Source: Mucilaginibacter sp.
GTDB taxonomy: Bacteria; Bacteroidota; Bacteroidia; Sphingobacteriales; Sphingobacteriaceae
NCBI RefSeq assembly: GCF_028288225.1
Contig: NZ_JAQBOC010000058.1
Span: 1-64,000 of the forward strand
Direction of reading: 5' to 3'
Length of the DNA stretch: 64,000 nt
Under the pieces are notes generated by a model that saw nothing but the letters and a program-made list of their open reading frames with translations, was not told where the DNA came from and made no database searches. Both the position numbers and the translations under genes were made by a program. Below, one piece after another: positions 25,358 to 35,221 of this stretch (position 1 is its first letter; each line of letters opens with the position of its first letter).

Positions 25358-27262
25358 ATGGACAAATATATCTGGCTTATTCCTATTTTACCGTTAGCCG
25401 GTTTTATTATTAACGGTATTGGTCGTAATACCTTATCAAAAGCAGTTATCGGTTTTATCGGCAGCGCATTAGTATTAATTTCTTTTGGTATAAGCGTGGG
25501 CCTCTTTTTACAGATCAATGATACCCATAAAGCAATCAATGTTGATCTTTTTAATTGGTTCACTGCCGGTTCTGTAAAGATCTCGTTTGCATTCCTGATC
25601 GATCAGCTTAGCGCATTAATGCTGCTGATCATAACGGGAGTGGGCTTTTTGATTCACCTGTATTCTGTGGGATATATGAAGGATGATGCCGGTTTTGGCA
25701 AGTTCTTCGCCTATCTTAACCTGTTTATCTTCTTTATGCTTTTGCTGGTAATGGGGTCAAACTACCTTATTATGTTCATTGGCTGGGAAGGAGTAGGGCT
25801 TTGTTCATACCTGCTTATCGGTTTCTGGTATACCAATCCGGATTATGCCGATGCCGCCAAAAAAGCATTCATCATGAACCGCATCGGCGATTTGGGTTTT
25901 ATCATAGCCATATTCATTATTATGGTAATATTTGGTAGCGCCAATTTTGCTGACATTTTTAAACTTGCCGGAACAAAAGGCTTTGCGTCCGCTCCGTATA
26001 CAATAATTACCATCCTGCTATTTGTTGGCGCAATTGGCAAATCGGCACAGCTGCCATTATTTACCTGGTTGCCTGATGCAATGGCTGGCCCTACGCCTGT
26101 ATCAGCATTGATCCACGCAGCAACAATGGTAACGGCTGGTGTTTATATGATAGCCCGCTCGAACATATTGTTTACACTCGCACCTGCCACTATGCATATT
26201 ATAGCTGTAGTTGGGTTAACAACTGCAGTTTTAGCCGCGTTAATAGCATTAACACAAACGGATATTAAAAAGGTGCTGGCATACTCAACGGTATCGCAGC
26301 TTGGTTATATGTTTTTAGGTTTAGGCGTTGGCGCTTATACCGGTGCGTTTTTCCATCTTTTAACCCATGCATTTTTCAAAGCGTTATTATTCCTTGGTGC
26401 AGGTTCTGTAATTCACGCCGTAAGCGGCGAGCAGGATATGCGCAATATGGGCGGCTTAAGCGGCAAACTGAAAATAACTTTTATTACCATGTTTATTGGT
26501 ACGCTGGCCATCTCGGGGATCCCGCCGTTTGCAGGGTTCTTTTCAAAGGATGAGATCCTGGCCCATACTTTTATGCATAGCACCCCTATGTACATTATAG
26601 GTGTAATTACAGCAATGTTTACCGCGTTCTACATGTTCCGAATGATGTACCTTACTTTCTTCGGTAAGTTCCGCGGTACTCATGAGCAGGAACGTCACTT
26701 GCATGAGTCGCCTTCATCAATGACTATCCCGCTTATTATACTTGCCGGTTTATCAATAGTTGGTGGTTTTATAGGCGTTCCCGAAGCACTGGGCGGCCAT
26801 CACTGGCTGGAGCATTTTTTAGCGCCGGTATTTGAAAAATCAACCGCGCTGCTGGTAGTGCCCGAATTATCAAAAAGTACTGAAATTACTTTAATGTGCA
26901 TATCAGTTGGCGGTGCGTTGCTGGCAATATTGTATGCTTATGTTAAATACATAAAGAATGCACATGTACCGGTTAGGGATACAGAGGAGCGCCCGGCATT
27001 GGTTGATATATCATACCATAAGTTTTATATAGATGAATTGTATGATGCCATTATCCGTAAGCCATTGGATGCTTTATCAGTGTTCTTCGATAAAGTTGTT
27101 GATCGCTTAGGTATTGATGGATTTGTGAATGGACTTGGCAAGGGATCAATTGAGGCCAGCAAGGGTTTGCGTTTGCTGCAAACGGGCAATGTAGGGTTTT
27201 ACATATTTATGATGGTAGCAGGTATCATCTCCATATTAATGTACATTTTAATTAAAGCATAA
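25358..27262 (+). CDS. nuoL: NADH-quinone oxidoreductase subunit L
   Basis: The 634-residue antiporter-like membrane subunit has about 15-16 helices. It shows the core signatures GWEGVGLCSYLLIGFW (with the pumping Glu), LPLFTWLPDAMAGPTPVSALIHAATMVTAGVYM and the C-terminal long lateral-helix region. It is the distal proton pump of complex I. The ATG at 25358 directly follows the repeat array. Confidence 0.96.
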   Translation: MDKYIWLIPILPLAGFIINGIGRNTLSKAVIGFIGSALVLISFGISVGLFLQINDTHKAINVDLFNWFTAGSVKISFAFLIDQLSALMLLIITGVGFLIHLYSVGYMKDDAGFGKFFAYLNLFIFFMLLLVMGSNYLIMFIGWEGVGLCSYLLIGFWYTNPDYADAAKKAFIMNRIGDLGFIIAIFIIMVIFGSANFADIFKLAGTKGFASAPYTIITILLFVGAIGKSAQLPLFTWLPDAMAGPTPVSALIHAATMVTAGVYMIARSNILFTLAPATMHIIAVVGLTTAVLAALIALTQTDIKKVLAYSTVSQLGYMFLGLGVGAYTGAFFHLLTHAFFKALLFLGAGSVIHAVSGEQDMRNMGGLSGKLKITFITMFIGTLAISGIPPFAGFFSKDEILAHTFMHSTPMYIIGVITAMFTAFYMFRMMYLTFFGKFRGTHEQERHLHESPSSMTIPLIILAGLSIVGGFIGVPEALGGHHWLEHFLAPVFEKSTALLVVPELSKSTEITLMCISVGGALLAILYAYVKYIKNAHVPVRDTEERPALVDISYHKFYIDELYDAIIRKPLDALSVFFDKVVDRLGIDGFVNGLGKGSIEASKGLRLLQTGNVGFYIFMMVAGIISILMYILIKA

Positions 27263-27288
27263 AAAACGATTAGCGTTTACAACATAAA

Positions 27289-28752
27289 ATGACGGTTAGT
27301 ATTTTAATTTTTTTACCGGTAATTGCGGCCCTTGCTGTTTTATTGTTTAATAACGGTGCAGCTAAGCATGCAGCGTTAACTTTTTCTGTTGCCGAACTGG
27401 CAATAGCATTATTCTTATTATCAGGCTTTGTGCCCGATGCTTCCATACAATTTGCCGTTGATGTACCCTGGATCCCCAAATTAGGCATTTATTTTAATGC
27501 GGGTATTGACGGCATAAGCATGATGATGGTATTGCTAACCACTGTGCTGGTACCGCTTATTATTTTAACTACCTACAAACATCAGTACAAAAATGCAAGC
27601 GCTTTTTATGCACTGATATTGTTTATGCAGGCTGGCTTGCTGGTTGTATTTACCGCATTGGATGGGTTTTTGTTTTATGTGGGATGGGAAGCAGCACTGA
27701 TCCCGATTTATTTTATCTGCTCATTGTGGGGCGGCGAAAACCGGATCCGTGTAACGCTTAAGTTTTTCATTTATACCTTTTCGGGCTCATTGTTTATGTT
27801 GTTGGGTATAATTTACCTGTACCTGCAAACGCCTTCAAAGACTTACGATCTGTTTGAGTTTTATAGATTGGGGCTTGATGCGCACAGCCAGGTATTTGTT
27901 TTTTGGGCGTTCTTTTTAGCCTTCGCCATTAAAATGCCATTGTTCCCGCTGCATACCTGGCAACCCGATACCTATACCGAAGCGCCAACAGCAGGTACTA
28001 TGTTATTATCAGGTATTATGCTAAAAATGGGAATCTATGGAGTTATTCGCTGGATGATCCCAAATGCGCCTTTAGGATTTTTTGAATGGCAAAGCATGAC
28101 AATTATGCTTGCTGTTATAGGAATTGGCTATGCATCCATCATTGCATTTAAACAGAACGATGGCAAGCGCCTTGTTGCTTATTCATCAATAGCACACGTT
28201 GGCTTAATAGCTGCCGGCATCTTTGTATGGACTATAGAGGGTCTGCAAGGAGCAATGATCCAAATGCTGAGCCACGGTATTAACGTTATCGGAATGTTCT
28301 TTATCTGGGATATCATCAGCAGGCGTTTAGGTACAAGAGCAATAAGCGATTTGGGTGGTATAGCTAAAAACGCACCCAAATTTGCAACAGCATTTTTAAT
28401 TATAGTACTTGGTACAGTAGCTTTACCTTTAACCAATGGTTTTGTGGGTGAATTTTTGCTCTTAAGCAGTGTTTTTCAATGGAACATATGGATGGTTACT
28501 GCCGCCGGCTTAACTATGATATTCGGCGCTGTTTATATGCTGCGCATGTATAAAAAAGTAATGCACGGGCCAACTAATGATCTTACAATTACTTTTGTTG
28601 ATATTAGCGGTTCAGAAACACTGGCGCTTTCTATCATTTGTGCCTTAATAATAATTATTGGTATTTATCCGCAGCCAATTTTACATATATCTGAAGCTGC
28701 AGTTAACCACTTGTTTAATACAGTGAATCCTAAATTTCCGCAACTAAAATAA
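27289..28752 (+). CDS. nuoM: NADH-quinone oxidoreductase subunit M
   Basis: The 487-residue antiporter-like subunit has 14 predicted helices. Its first conserved Glu is in FYVGWEAALIPIYF, the central Lys region is in IKMPLFPLHTWQPDTYTEAPTAGTMLLSGIMLKMGIYG, and GKRLVAYSSIAHVG follows. It starts 26 bases after nuoL and its stop overlaps the nuoN start (TAATG). Confidence 0.96.
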   Translation: MTVSILIFLPVIAALAVLLFNNGAAKHAALTFSVAELAIALFLLSGFVPDASIQFAVDVPWIPKLGIYFNAGIDGISMMMVLLTTVLVPLIILTTYKHQYKNASAFYALILFMQAGLLVVFTALDGFLFYVGWEAALIPIYFICSLWGGENRIRVTLKFFIYTFSGSLFMLLGIIYLYLQTPSKTYDLFEFYRLGLDAHSQVFVFWAFFLAFAIKMPLFPLHTWQPDTYTEAPTAGTMLLSGIMLKMGIYGVIRWMIPNAPLGFFEWQSMTIMLAVIGIGYASIIAFKQNDGKRLVAYSSIAHVGLIAAGIFVWTIEGLQGAMIQMLSHGINVIGMFFIWDIISRRLGTRAISDLGGIAKNAPKFATAFLIIVLGTVALPLTNGFVGEFLLLSSVFQWNIWMVTAAGLTMIFGAVYMLRMYKKVMHGPTNDLTITFVDISGSETLALSIICALIIIIGIYPQPILHISEAAVNHLFNTVNPKFPQLK

Positions 28753-30137
28753 TGAATACGTTAATTATCATATCCGTTTTACCTATAGTGATTTTGTATT
28801 TAGGTTTATACAAAGCTCAAAAAGCTTTGTTACCGGTTACTATTATTGGTTTGCTGGCAGCTTTGGGTTTTGCAGTTTCACAATGGAATGACAGCGCCGT
28901 GCCTATTTATCATGGCATGATGTTGTTTGATAATTTCTCAATTGCATTTTCCGGAGTTACCATCATCTCAACTATCCTGATCATATTTTTATCAAGGGGA
29001 TATTTTGAACGGATAAGCAGTCACGTTGCCGAATATTATGCCATTATCCTTTTTTCGCTGGCTGGTATTATAGTTATGGTTTCTTTCTATAACCTAACCA
29101 TGCTGTTTATAGGTATCGAGATCATGTCGGTAAGCTTATATATCCTTGCAGGTATAAAAAAGAGCGATTTTGCTTCAAATGAGGCCGCTTTAAAATATTT
29201 TTTGATGGGTGCATTTTCAACAGGGATCTTACTGTTTGGCATAACCCTTATTTACGGCGCATCAGGTTCGTTTAGTCTTGAAGTAATCCGCGACTGGGTT
29301 TTAGAACATCCGCACGCCAAAGAGATAACCCCAATGTTTTACACCGGTATCCTGCTGATTATTGTGGGCCTTTGTTTTAAAGTTGGTGCAGCCCCTTTCC
29401 ATTTCTGGACACCCGATGTATATGAAGGTTCGCCAACGCTTATCACTGCCTTCATGTCAACAGTAGTAAAAACAGCCGGCTTTGCAGCATTTTTACGCTT
29501 GTTCTCTTCCTGTTTTGCCCCTCTTTCAGAATTTTGGGCTCCGGTAGTTTTGGTAATTACAATATTAACTTTGTTTATAGGAAATATAACTGCCCTTTAC
29601 CAGCAAAGCTTTAAACGGATGCTTGCATTTTCAAGTATTTCGCATGCTGGTTACCTATTGTTTGCTATAGTGGCACTAGGTGCAAGTTCAGGCAGCTCGG
29701 TTTTAATTTATGCAACTGCTTATTCTATTGCATCTATTATAGCGTTTGGCGCATTGATATTAGTCCAGCAGCAATCGGGCAGCGATAACTTTGAAAGCTT
29801 TAACGGCCTCTCAAAAAAGAACCCTTTTCTTGCCCTGGTATTAACCATCGCTATGCTTTCATTAGCGGGCATCCCTTTAACTGCGGGTTTTATAGGTAAA
29901 TTCTTTATGTTCTCATCTGCTTTAAAGCAATACCAGGTTTGGTTGGTTATTTTAGCGGTTGTGAATGCCATTATAAGTATTTTCTACTATTTCAGGGTAA
30001 TTGTTGCTATGTACTTTCGCGATGCCGACCGCACCGAGCTTACAATCCCTATATATTATAAGCTGGTGCTTGGTTTTTCTGCATTGGTAACTATTCTTAT
30101 AGGAGTTTATCCGGGGTTTATTTCACAGTTGATATAA
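28752..30137 (+). CDS. nuoN: NADH-quinone oxidoreductase subunit N
   Basis: The 461-residue antiporter-like subunit has the conserved Glu in LFIGIEIMSVSLYIL, KVGAAPFHFWTPDVYEGSPTLITAFMSTVVK in the centre and KRMLAFSSISHAGYLL. It completes the set of three proton-pumping subunits and is the last gene of the operon before a terminator. Confidence 0.96.
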   Translation: MNTLIIISVLPIVILYLGLYKAQKALLPVTIIGLLAALGFAVSQWNDSAVPIYHGMMLFDNFSIAFSGVTIISTILIIFLSRGYFERISSHVAEYYAIILFSLAGIIVMVSFYNLTMLFIGIEIMSVSLYILAGIKKSDFASNEAALKYFLMGAFSTGILLFGITLIYGASGSFSLEVIRDWVLEHPHAKEITPMFYTGILLIIVGLCFKVGAAPFHFWTPDVYEGSPTLITAFMSTVVKTAGFAAFLRLFSSCFAPLSEFWAPVVLVITILTLFIGNITALYQQSFKRMLAFSSISHAGYLLFAIVALGASSGSSVLIYATAYSIASIIAFGALILVQQQSGSDNFESFNGLSKKNPFLALVLTIAMLSLAGIPLTAGFIGKFFMFSSALKQYQVWLVILAVVNAIISIFYYFRVIVAMYFRDADRTELTIPIYYKLVLGFSALVTILIGVYPGFISQLI

Positions 30138-30157
30138 AAGAACCGCATTAGCAATAA

Positions 30158-30184
30158 AAAAGTGTCAATACTGTTGACACTTTT
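30158..30184 (+). terminator. Intrinsic terminator of the nuo operon
   Basis: AAAAGTGTCAA (30158-30168) pairs perfectly with TTGACACTTTT (30174-30184) over a 5-base loop, 20 bases after the nuoN stop. The closing T-run is short (four T). Confidence 0.8.
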
Positions 30185-30299
30185 ACTGCAAAATATTTTA
30201 TATCTGTAACATATCATTAGAAACTTCGGTCTCATCTTTAAATCTGTAACACAAGCATTACAAATTCATTTAATATTTGTAGCTTTACAGATATAGTGA

Positions 30300-30944
30300 A
30301 TGGATAACTTTTGGGAATATCTTCAAAATTTAACGGACGCTCAATCCATCATAAGCTTAGGGTTTTACTTTTTGCTTATTGTTGTATTTGCTGAAACCGG
30401 CCTGTTTTTCGGTTTTTTTTTACCGGGCGACTATCTATTGTTTATGTCGGGCCTTTTATGCTCAAACGGGGGGCTCAATGTATCCATCTATACCCTTGTA
30501 CTTTCGCTTATAGCAGCGGGTTTTTTGGGTAACTATACGGGGTACTGGTTCGGTTACCGGGCGGGACCAAAGCTGTTCAGGAAAAACAATTCTATATTCT
30601 TTAAACAACGCTATGTAAGGGCTGCTGAAGATTTTTACACCAAATATGGCGGTATGGCCTTGGTTTTAGGTAGATTTTTCCCAATAATTAGAACTTTTGC
30701 ACCTATCTTTGCAGGTGTTGTTAAAGTTGATCTGAGAAAATTTACACTGTATAACATTATCGGTAGTGTTGCCTGGGTAAACACCTTTACCCTAACCGGG
30801 TATTTCCTGGGCAGAAGGTATCCGCAGTTAAAAGATTATATGGAGTATATTATTATCGGATTGATAATAATCACAACAATTCCGCTGGTTATAACTTTTA
30901 TAAAACAAATTGTAACTAAGCGGGATGTTAAAGAGTTAAAATAA
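30300..30944 (+). CDS. DedA-family membrane protein
   Basis: The 214-residue inner-membrane protein has the DedA/SNARE-associated domain: an early ETGLFFGFFLPGDYLLF, then GNYTGYWFGYRAGPKLF, and the hallmark FGRFFPIIRTFAPIFAGV form (here LGRFFPIIRTFAPIFAG) at about residues 122-138. DedA proteins act in lipid flipping and membrane homeostasis; undecaprenyl-phosphate recycling is one assigned role. It precedes ppa by 9 bases and is likely cotranscribed with it. Confidence 0.9.
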   Translation: MDNFWEYLQNLTDAQSIISLGFYFLLIVVFAETGLFFGFFLPGDYLLFMSGLLCSNGGLNVSIYTLVLSLIAAGFLGNYTGYWFGYRAGPKLFRKNNSIFFKQRYVRAAEDFYTKYGGMALVLGRFFPIIRTFAPIFAGVVKVDLRKFTLYNIIGSVAWVNTFTLTGYFLGRRYPQLKDYMEYIIIGLIIITTIPLVITFIKQIVTKRDVKELK

Positions 30945-30953
30945 AAAATTTAA

Positions 30954-31499
30954 ATGAGTACACAACACCCATGGCACCAGGTTTCTCCTGGTAATAATGT
31001 TCCTGAAATTGTTAATGCTATTATTGAAATACCAAAAGGTTCAAAAGCTAAATATGAAATTGATAAAGAGTCGGGTTTGTTAAAACTTGATCGTGTTTTA
31101 TTTTCATCTGTAATGTATCCCGCAAATTATGGTTTTATACCCCAAACCTATTGCGATGATCAGGATCCGCTTGATATCCTTGTTCTTTGTTCAATTGATG
31201 TTTTTCCTATGTCTATCATCGAGGCCAAGGTAGTGGGTGTTATGCACATGGTTGATAATGGCGAACAGGATGATAAGATCATCGCGGTAGCAAAAAATGA
31301 TATGTCGGTAAATTATATCAATGACCTTGCCGAATTGCCTCCGCATACCATGACGGAAATTGTTCGTTTTTTTAAGGATTACAAAAAGCTGGAGGATAAA
31401 AACGTAACTATAGAACATTTGCTTGGTTTACGTTATGCCCATAAAGTAATAAACGAGAGTTTAGAATTGTATAAGTCTACTTTTCCAGTGTACCAATAA
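30954..31499 (+). CDS. ppa: Inorganic pyrophosphatase (family I)
   Basis: The 181-residue soluble enzyme hydrolyses pyrophosphate to drive biosynthesis. The metal-binding signature is DDQDPLDILVLC, preceded by the Lys/Tyr-bearing AKYEIDKESGLLKLDRVL and YPANYGFIPQTY. The length fits the hexameric bacterial form. It starts 9 bases after dedA and is followed by the CNNM-type gene after 7 bases. Confidence 0.96.
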   Translation: MSTQHPWHQVSPGNNVPEIVNAIIEIPKGSKAKYEIDKESGLLKLDRVLFSSVMYPANYGFIPQTYCDDQDPLDILVLCSIDVFPMSIIEAKVVGVMHMVDNGEQDDKIIAVAKNDMSVNYINDLAELPPHTMTEIVRFFKDYKKLEDKNVTIEHLLGLRYAHKVINESLELYKSTFPVYQ

Positions 31500-31506
31500 T
31501 TAATAT

Positions 31507-32844
31507 ATGGGGCCTGTTCCTGAAATAAGCGGTTTATACCTTTTCCTTACCCTTTTCCTGGTGTTGCTCAACGGCTTTTTTGTGGCTGCGGAGTTTGCTA
31601 TGGTACGCGTACGCGGATCACAAATTGAACTTAAAGCAAAATCAGGCAGCCAGGTAGCAAAAGTTGCACGCAGCATTATGCATAACCTTGATGGTTACCT
31701 TGCTGCTACACAATTAGGCATTACCATTGCTTCGTTAGGCCTGGGTTGGGTTGGGCAGGAAGTTGCTACAAACCTTATGCTTCGCATGTTTTCGGCTTTT
31801 GGCTTAAATATTACATCAAATGTTATTATTGATATAAGCCATGTTGTAGCATTTGCTTTTATCACGGTTTTCCATATCGTGTTTGGCGAGCTTGCACCTA
31901 AATCAATTGCTATACAAAGATCGATTCGTACGGTAATGGCTATTTCTTTACCATTGCGATTCTTTTTTGCGGTTTTTAAGCCCATAATTTGGATCCTAAA
32001 TGGCTTTGCAAACATGGTATTAAACCTTATTGGCATTACCCCTGTACAAGGTGAAGCGAGCCACAGTTCGGAAGAACTGCAATATTTGCTGGAGCAGGGC
32101 AAGGAAACTGGCGCGCTCGATTCAAATGAGCATGAGTTGATCCAGAATGTCTTTGATTTTAATGAGCGTGTGGTGAAAAATATAATGGTCCCCCGCACCA
32201 AGATCTCGGGCGTCGACGTTAATACCGGGCATGAAGAGTTGGTTCAAATTATCATATCAGAAGGCTACTCGCGCATGCCGGTATATGATGATGTTATTGA
32301 TAAAATTATCGGTATTGTACACGCAAAGGATATTTTGCCATTACTGGCCCGCAACCAGGAGGTTATTTTAAAAGATATTATCCGAAAGCCATATTTTGTT
32401 CCGGAAACTAAAAAGATCAATGACCTGATGGCTGAGCTGCAGCAAAAACGGATCCAGATAGCTATTGTATCTGATGAGTTTGGCGGAACAGCAGGTATGG
32501 TTACACTTGAGGATATTGTTGAAGAATTGGTTGGTGAGATTCAGGATGAGTATGATGAAGAAAAGCCGATAGTTGAAAAAGTGAACGACCGCGAGTTTAT
32601 TGTAAATGCCCTTGCACCCATATATGATGTTAATGAGCATTTACCGCATGACCTGCCCGAAGATGGCGACTTTGATACGGTATCAGGCTGGCTGGGGGAT
32701 ATTTTTGGAAAGATCCCTGATGTTGGCGAGCAAAAAGAATCAAACGGATATAATATTACTGTGCTCAAAAAGTCTGACCAAAACATTGAATCAGTTAAGC
32801 TTGAGCTGTTGATAAATGAAGAAGATGCTGTAGATTTACATTAG
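31507..32844 (+). CDS. CNNM/CorC-type (hemolysin-like) membrane transporter
   Basis: The 445-residue protein has a DUF21/CNNM membrane domain (about 1-190, with FFVAAEFAMVRVR and GELAPKSIAIQ), a CBS-domain pair (about 205-335, with MVPRTKISGVDV and GMVTLEDIVEELVGEI) and a C-terminal CorC_HlyC domain (about 350-435). Members export Mg2+ or other divalent cations; the old name hemolysin is misleading. It forms a likely three-gene unit with dedA and ppa. Confidence 0.9.
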   Translation: MGPVPEISGLYLFLTLFLVLLNGFFVAAEFAMVRVRGSQIELKAKSGSQVAKVARSIMHNLDGYLAATQLGITIASLGLGWVGQEVATNLMLRMFSAFGLNITSNVIIDISHVVAFAFITVFHIVFGELAPKSIAIQRSIRTVMAISLPLRFFFAVFKPIIWILNGFANMVLNLIGITPVQGEASHSSEELQYLLEQGKETGALDSNEHELIQNVFDFNERVVKNIMVPRTKISGVDVNTGHEELVQIIISEGYSRMPVYDDVIDKIIGIVHAKDILPLLARNQEVILKDIIRKPYFVPETKKINDLMAELQQKRIQIAIVSDEFGGTAGMVTLEDIVEELVGEIQDEYDEEKPIVEKVNDREFIVNALAPIYDVNEHLPHDLPEDGDFDTVSGWLGDIFGKIPDVGEQKESNGYNITVLKKSDQNIESVKLELLINEEDAVDLH

Positions 32845-32849
32845 AGGTT

Positions 32850-32932
32850 TAGTCTTAAGTTTTAAGTCCTTAGTCTTGAGTCAAAAAAGATATAAATTTG
32901 ACTTAAGACTTTAGACTCAAGACTGCTGACTT
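32850..32932. repeat. Dispersed inverted repeat family 'aagtcttgagtc' (copy before rsmE)
   Basis: The left arm holds AGTCTTAAGTTTTAAGTCCTTAGTCTTGAGTC and the right arm ACTTAAGACTTTAGACTCAAGACT. TAAATTTG (32893-32900), a perfect -7 box, lies between the arms 57 bases before rsmE. This is the same arrangement as at 7711-7808. Confidence 0.7.
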
Positions 32933-32957
32933 ATCTTTATACTTTTAGCTTTCATCC

Positions 32958-33671
32958 ATGCAACTTTTTTATACACCAGATATTGACCCTTCGCATCCGC
33001 AATATTTTCTTAACGAAGAGGAGAGCAAGCATGCTATAAGGGTAATGCGGCTTGAAAAAGGCGATGAGGTGCAACTAATAGATGGCAAAGGCGGCCTTTA
33101 TGCCGCAAATATATTAGACGCTCACCCAAAAAGAACCATCCTTCAAATAAATTCGGTTACCGCATCGTTTAATAAGCGGAACCATTATTTACATATAGCA
33201 ATTGCTCCTACAAAAAACATTGAACGTACAGAGTGGTTTCTTGAAAAAGCTACTGAGATAGGGATTGATGAAATTTCACTGATCATCTGCCAGCGTTCAG
33301 AACGTAAAGAAGCAAAAGTTGAGCGGCTTAATAAAATTATAACGTCAGCAATAAAACAATCGATAAAGGCGTACCACCCTGTTTTAAACGAGCCGGTGGG
33401 TTTTAACCAGCTATTGGCAAAGCCATTTAACGGGCAAAAGTTTATTGCACACTGCGACAAAGGCGATAAAACCAATTTGAAAAATGAGCTCATTACAAAC
33501 GGTAATTATTTAATACTAATAGGCCCGGAGGGGGATTTTACGCCCACTGAAATTAATGATGCTTTAAATAATGATTTTAAAGCTATAACTTTAGGTGAAA
33601 GTCGTTTAAGAACAGAAACAGCCGCTTTAGAGGCTTGTTTTGAGGTGAATTTTTTGAATAGAGTTGGTTGA
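32958..33671 (+). CDS. rsmE: 16S rRNA m3U1498 methyltransferase RsmE
   Basis: The 237-residue SPOUT-class methyltransferase methylates U1498 of 16S rRNA using S-adenosylmethionine. It has an N-terminal PUA-like domain (about 1-70, with HAIRVMRLEKGDEV) and the C-terminal knot with LIGPEGDFTPTEI and LGESRLRTETAAL. The family length is normal. Confidence 0.95.
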   Translation: MQLFYTPDIDPSHPQYFLNEEESKHAIRVMRLEKGDEVQLIDGKGGLYAANILDAHPKRTILQINSVTASFNKRNHYLHIAIAPTKNIERTEWFLEKATEIGIDEISLIICQRSERKEAKVERLNKIITSAIKQSIKAYHPVLNEPVGFNQLLAKPFNGQKFIAHCDKGDKTNLKNELITNGNYLILIGPEGDFTPTEINDALNNDFKAITLGESRLRTETAALEACFEVNFLNRVG

Positions 33672-33682
33672 TTAAAAATACC

Positions 33683-33850
33683 TGTCATTCTGAGATATAC
33701 AGACTTCTGCGGAATCTAAAGGAGGAATGATCTGGGTGGGATGTCATGGTGAGCTTGTCGAACCACGACGCGGGCAAAGGCTTCGGCACTATGCTTAGCA
33801 CGTCGCCCTTCGACAAGCTCAGGGTGACAGCCCTCTGAATGTTCAATATA
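33683..33850. repeat. Palindromic repeat 'gagcttgtcgaacc / cgacaagctc'
   Basis: 33742-33770 and 33801-33829 are near-perfect 29-base inverted arms around TTGTCGAA/TTCGACAA, able to form a long hairpin. It is flanked by a TGTCATTCTGAG unit at 33684 and by an inverted ACTTGTCATGGG unit near 33850. No gene was seen in this 241-base gap. Confidence 0.75.
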
Positions 33851-33912
33851 ACTTGTCATGGGTAGCGCGAGCGAAGAATGACAAAAGCCAATTAGCTTTG
33901 TAAGTAAAAAAT

Positions 33913-34578
33913 ATGGAAAAGGCCATTAAAATAATTGCGTCATTTATATTGCTGATAACAATCAGTAGCTTCAATATGCCACCCACCTACAAAATGGCCA
34001 AGTTAAAATATAACGGCGGCGGCGATTGGTATGGCGACCGTACAGCACTGCCTAACTTGATAAAATTTTGCAATGACAACTTAAAAACTAACTTCCAGCA
34101 GGAAGACGAGGTGGTTGAGGCGGGGAGCGCTGAGATCTTTAATTACCCTTTTATTTTTATGACCGGGCATGGCAATGTTATATTCTCTGATCAGGATGTG
34201 CGCAATTTAAGGAAGTATTTAACCGGCGGCGGGTTTTTGCATATTGACGATAATTATGGCTTGGATCAGTTTATTCGCCCGCAAATGAAAAAGGTTTTTC
34301 CTGAACTTGATTTTGTTGAGCTGCCACTGAATCACCCCATATACCATCAAAAGTTTCCCTTTCCTAACGGCCTGCCAAAAATTCATGAGCACGATGGCAA
34401 AAGAGCCCAGGGTTTTGGGTTGATATATAAAGGCAGACTAGTATGCTTTTACACCTATGAGTGCGATTTAGGCAACGGGTGGGAAGACTATGGTACATAT
34501 GCTAACGATACACAGGAAAATCGTGTGAAGGCCCTTAAAATGGGCGCTAACATGGTGCAATATGTATTAACGCAATAG
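33913..34578 (+). CDS. DUF4159 family exported protein
   Basis: The 221-residue protein has an N-terminal signal-like helix (about 5-22). The mature part matches the DUF4159 pattern: YNGGGDWYGDRTALPNLIKF near the start, FIFMTGHGN, a GGGFLHIDDNYG strand-turn and a central HPIYHQKFPFPNGLP. The fold is thought to be glutamine-amidotransferase-like but without a clear catalytic Cys; function unknown. It is probably periplasmic. Confidence 0.85.
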   Translation: MEKAIKIIASFILLITISSFNMPPTYKMAKLKYNGGGDWYGDRTALPNLIKFCNDNLKTNFQQEDEVVEAGSAEIFNYPFIFMTGHGNVIFSDQDVRNLRKYLTGGGFLHIDDNYGLDQFIRPQMKKVFPELDFVELPLNHPIYHQKFPFPNGLPKIHEHDGKRAQGFGLIYKGRLVCFYTYECDLGNGWEDYGTYANDTQENRVKALKMGANMVQYVLTQ

Positions 34579-34645
34579 CTTACAATAAATTAGTTGCCCT
34601 GATTAATCTCAAATCTCATATCTAACGTCTCAAATCTAAAAACAT

Positions 34646-35143
34646 ATGTACCAGTTAAAAATTAATGACAAGTATAATTATGATATAGCTAAAGATGGCG
34701 ATGAGCTATCTATAAACAGTGAAAAAATAACTGTCGATATTCAGCAGTTAAATGCTTCTTCATTTCATGTTATTAATGACCTGCAATCATACAATGTTGA
34801 GGTGGTTAGCTTTAATGGTTCAGAAAAAACTGCTGAAATCAAAGTGAACAATAATACCTATACCGTTACTGCAGAAGACCAGTTTGACATTTTGCTTGAT
34901 AAATTAGGCTTAAGCAGTTTAAACACGGCAAAGGTTAGCGAGATAAAAGCGCCAATGCCGGGCATGGTTCTTAAGGTTTTTGTTACCGAAGGTATGGAAG
35001 TTAAAAAGGGGGATAACCTGTTTGTACTGGAAGCCATGAAAATGGAAAATATTATCAAAGCTCCCGCTGATGTTATAGTTAAAACGGTTAAAATAAAACC
35101 CGGAGATAAGGTAGAAAAAGGGCAGGTTTTGATGATGTTTTGA
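34646..35143 (+). CDS. Biotin/lipoyl carrier protein (biotin carboxyl carrier type)
   Basis: The 165-residue protein has a poorly conserved N-terminal half and a C-terminal biotinyl domain at about 90-165. The biotinylation site is the Lys in EAMKMEN. This form is the carrier subunit of acyl-CoA carboxylases, often the propionyl/acetyl-CoA type in this phylum. The biotin carboxylase and carboxyltransferase genes that usually flank it are not here, so its partners must lie elsewhere. Confidence 0.88.
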   Translation: MYQLKINDKYNYDIAKDGDELSINSEKITVDIQQLNASSFHVINDLQSYNVEVVSFNGSEKTAEIKVNNNTYTVTAEDQFDILLDKLGLSSLNTAKVSEIKAPMPGMVLKVFVTEGMEVKKGDNLFVLEAMKMENIIKAPADVIVKTVKIKPGDKVEKGQVLMMF

Positions 35144-35166
35144 AAACCTGGTATAAATTGCTATAA

Positions 35167-35203
35167 ACAAAAAATGCGCTTCGAAATGAGGCGCATTTTT
35201 TGT
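35167..35203. terminator. Bidirectional terminator between the biotin carrier gene and gldJ
   Basis: ACAAAAAATGCGC (35167-35179) pairs with GCGCATTTTTTGT (35191-35203) over an 11-base loop. With A-runs on one side and T-runs on the other it can end both convergent transcripts. Confidence 0.88.
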
Positions 35204-35221
35204 TTATCTTTTTTCTGAATA

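Noticed and set aside
34646..35143. Full acyl-CoA carboxylase operon around the biotin carrier gene
   Set aside because: No biotin carboxylase or carboxyltransferase gene is adjacent; only the carrier is present.
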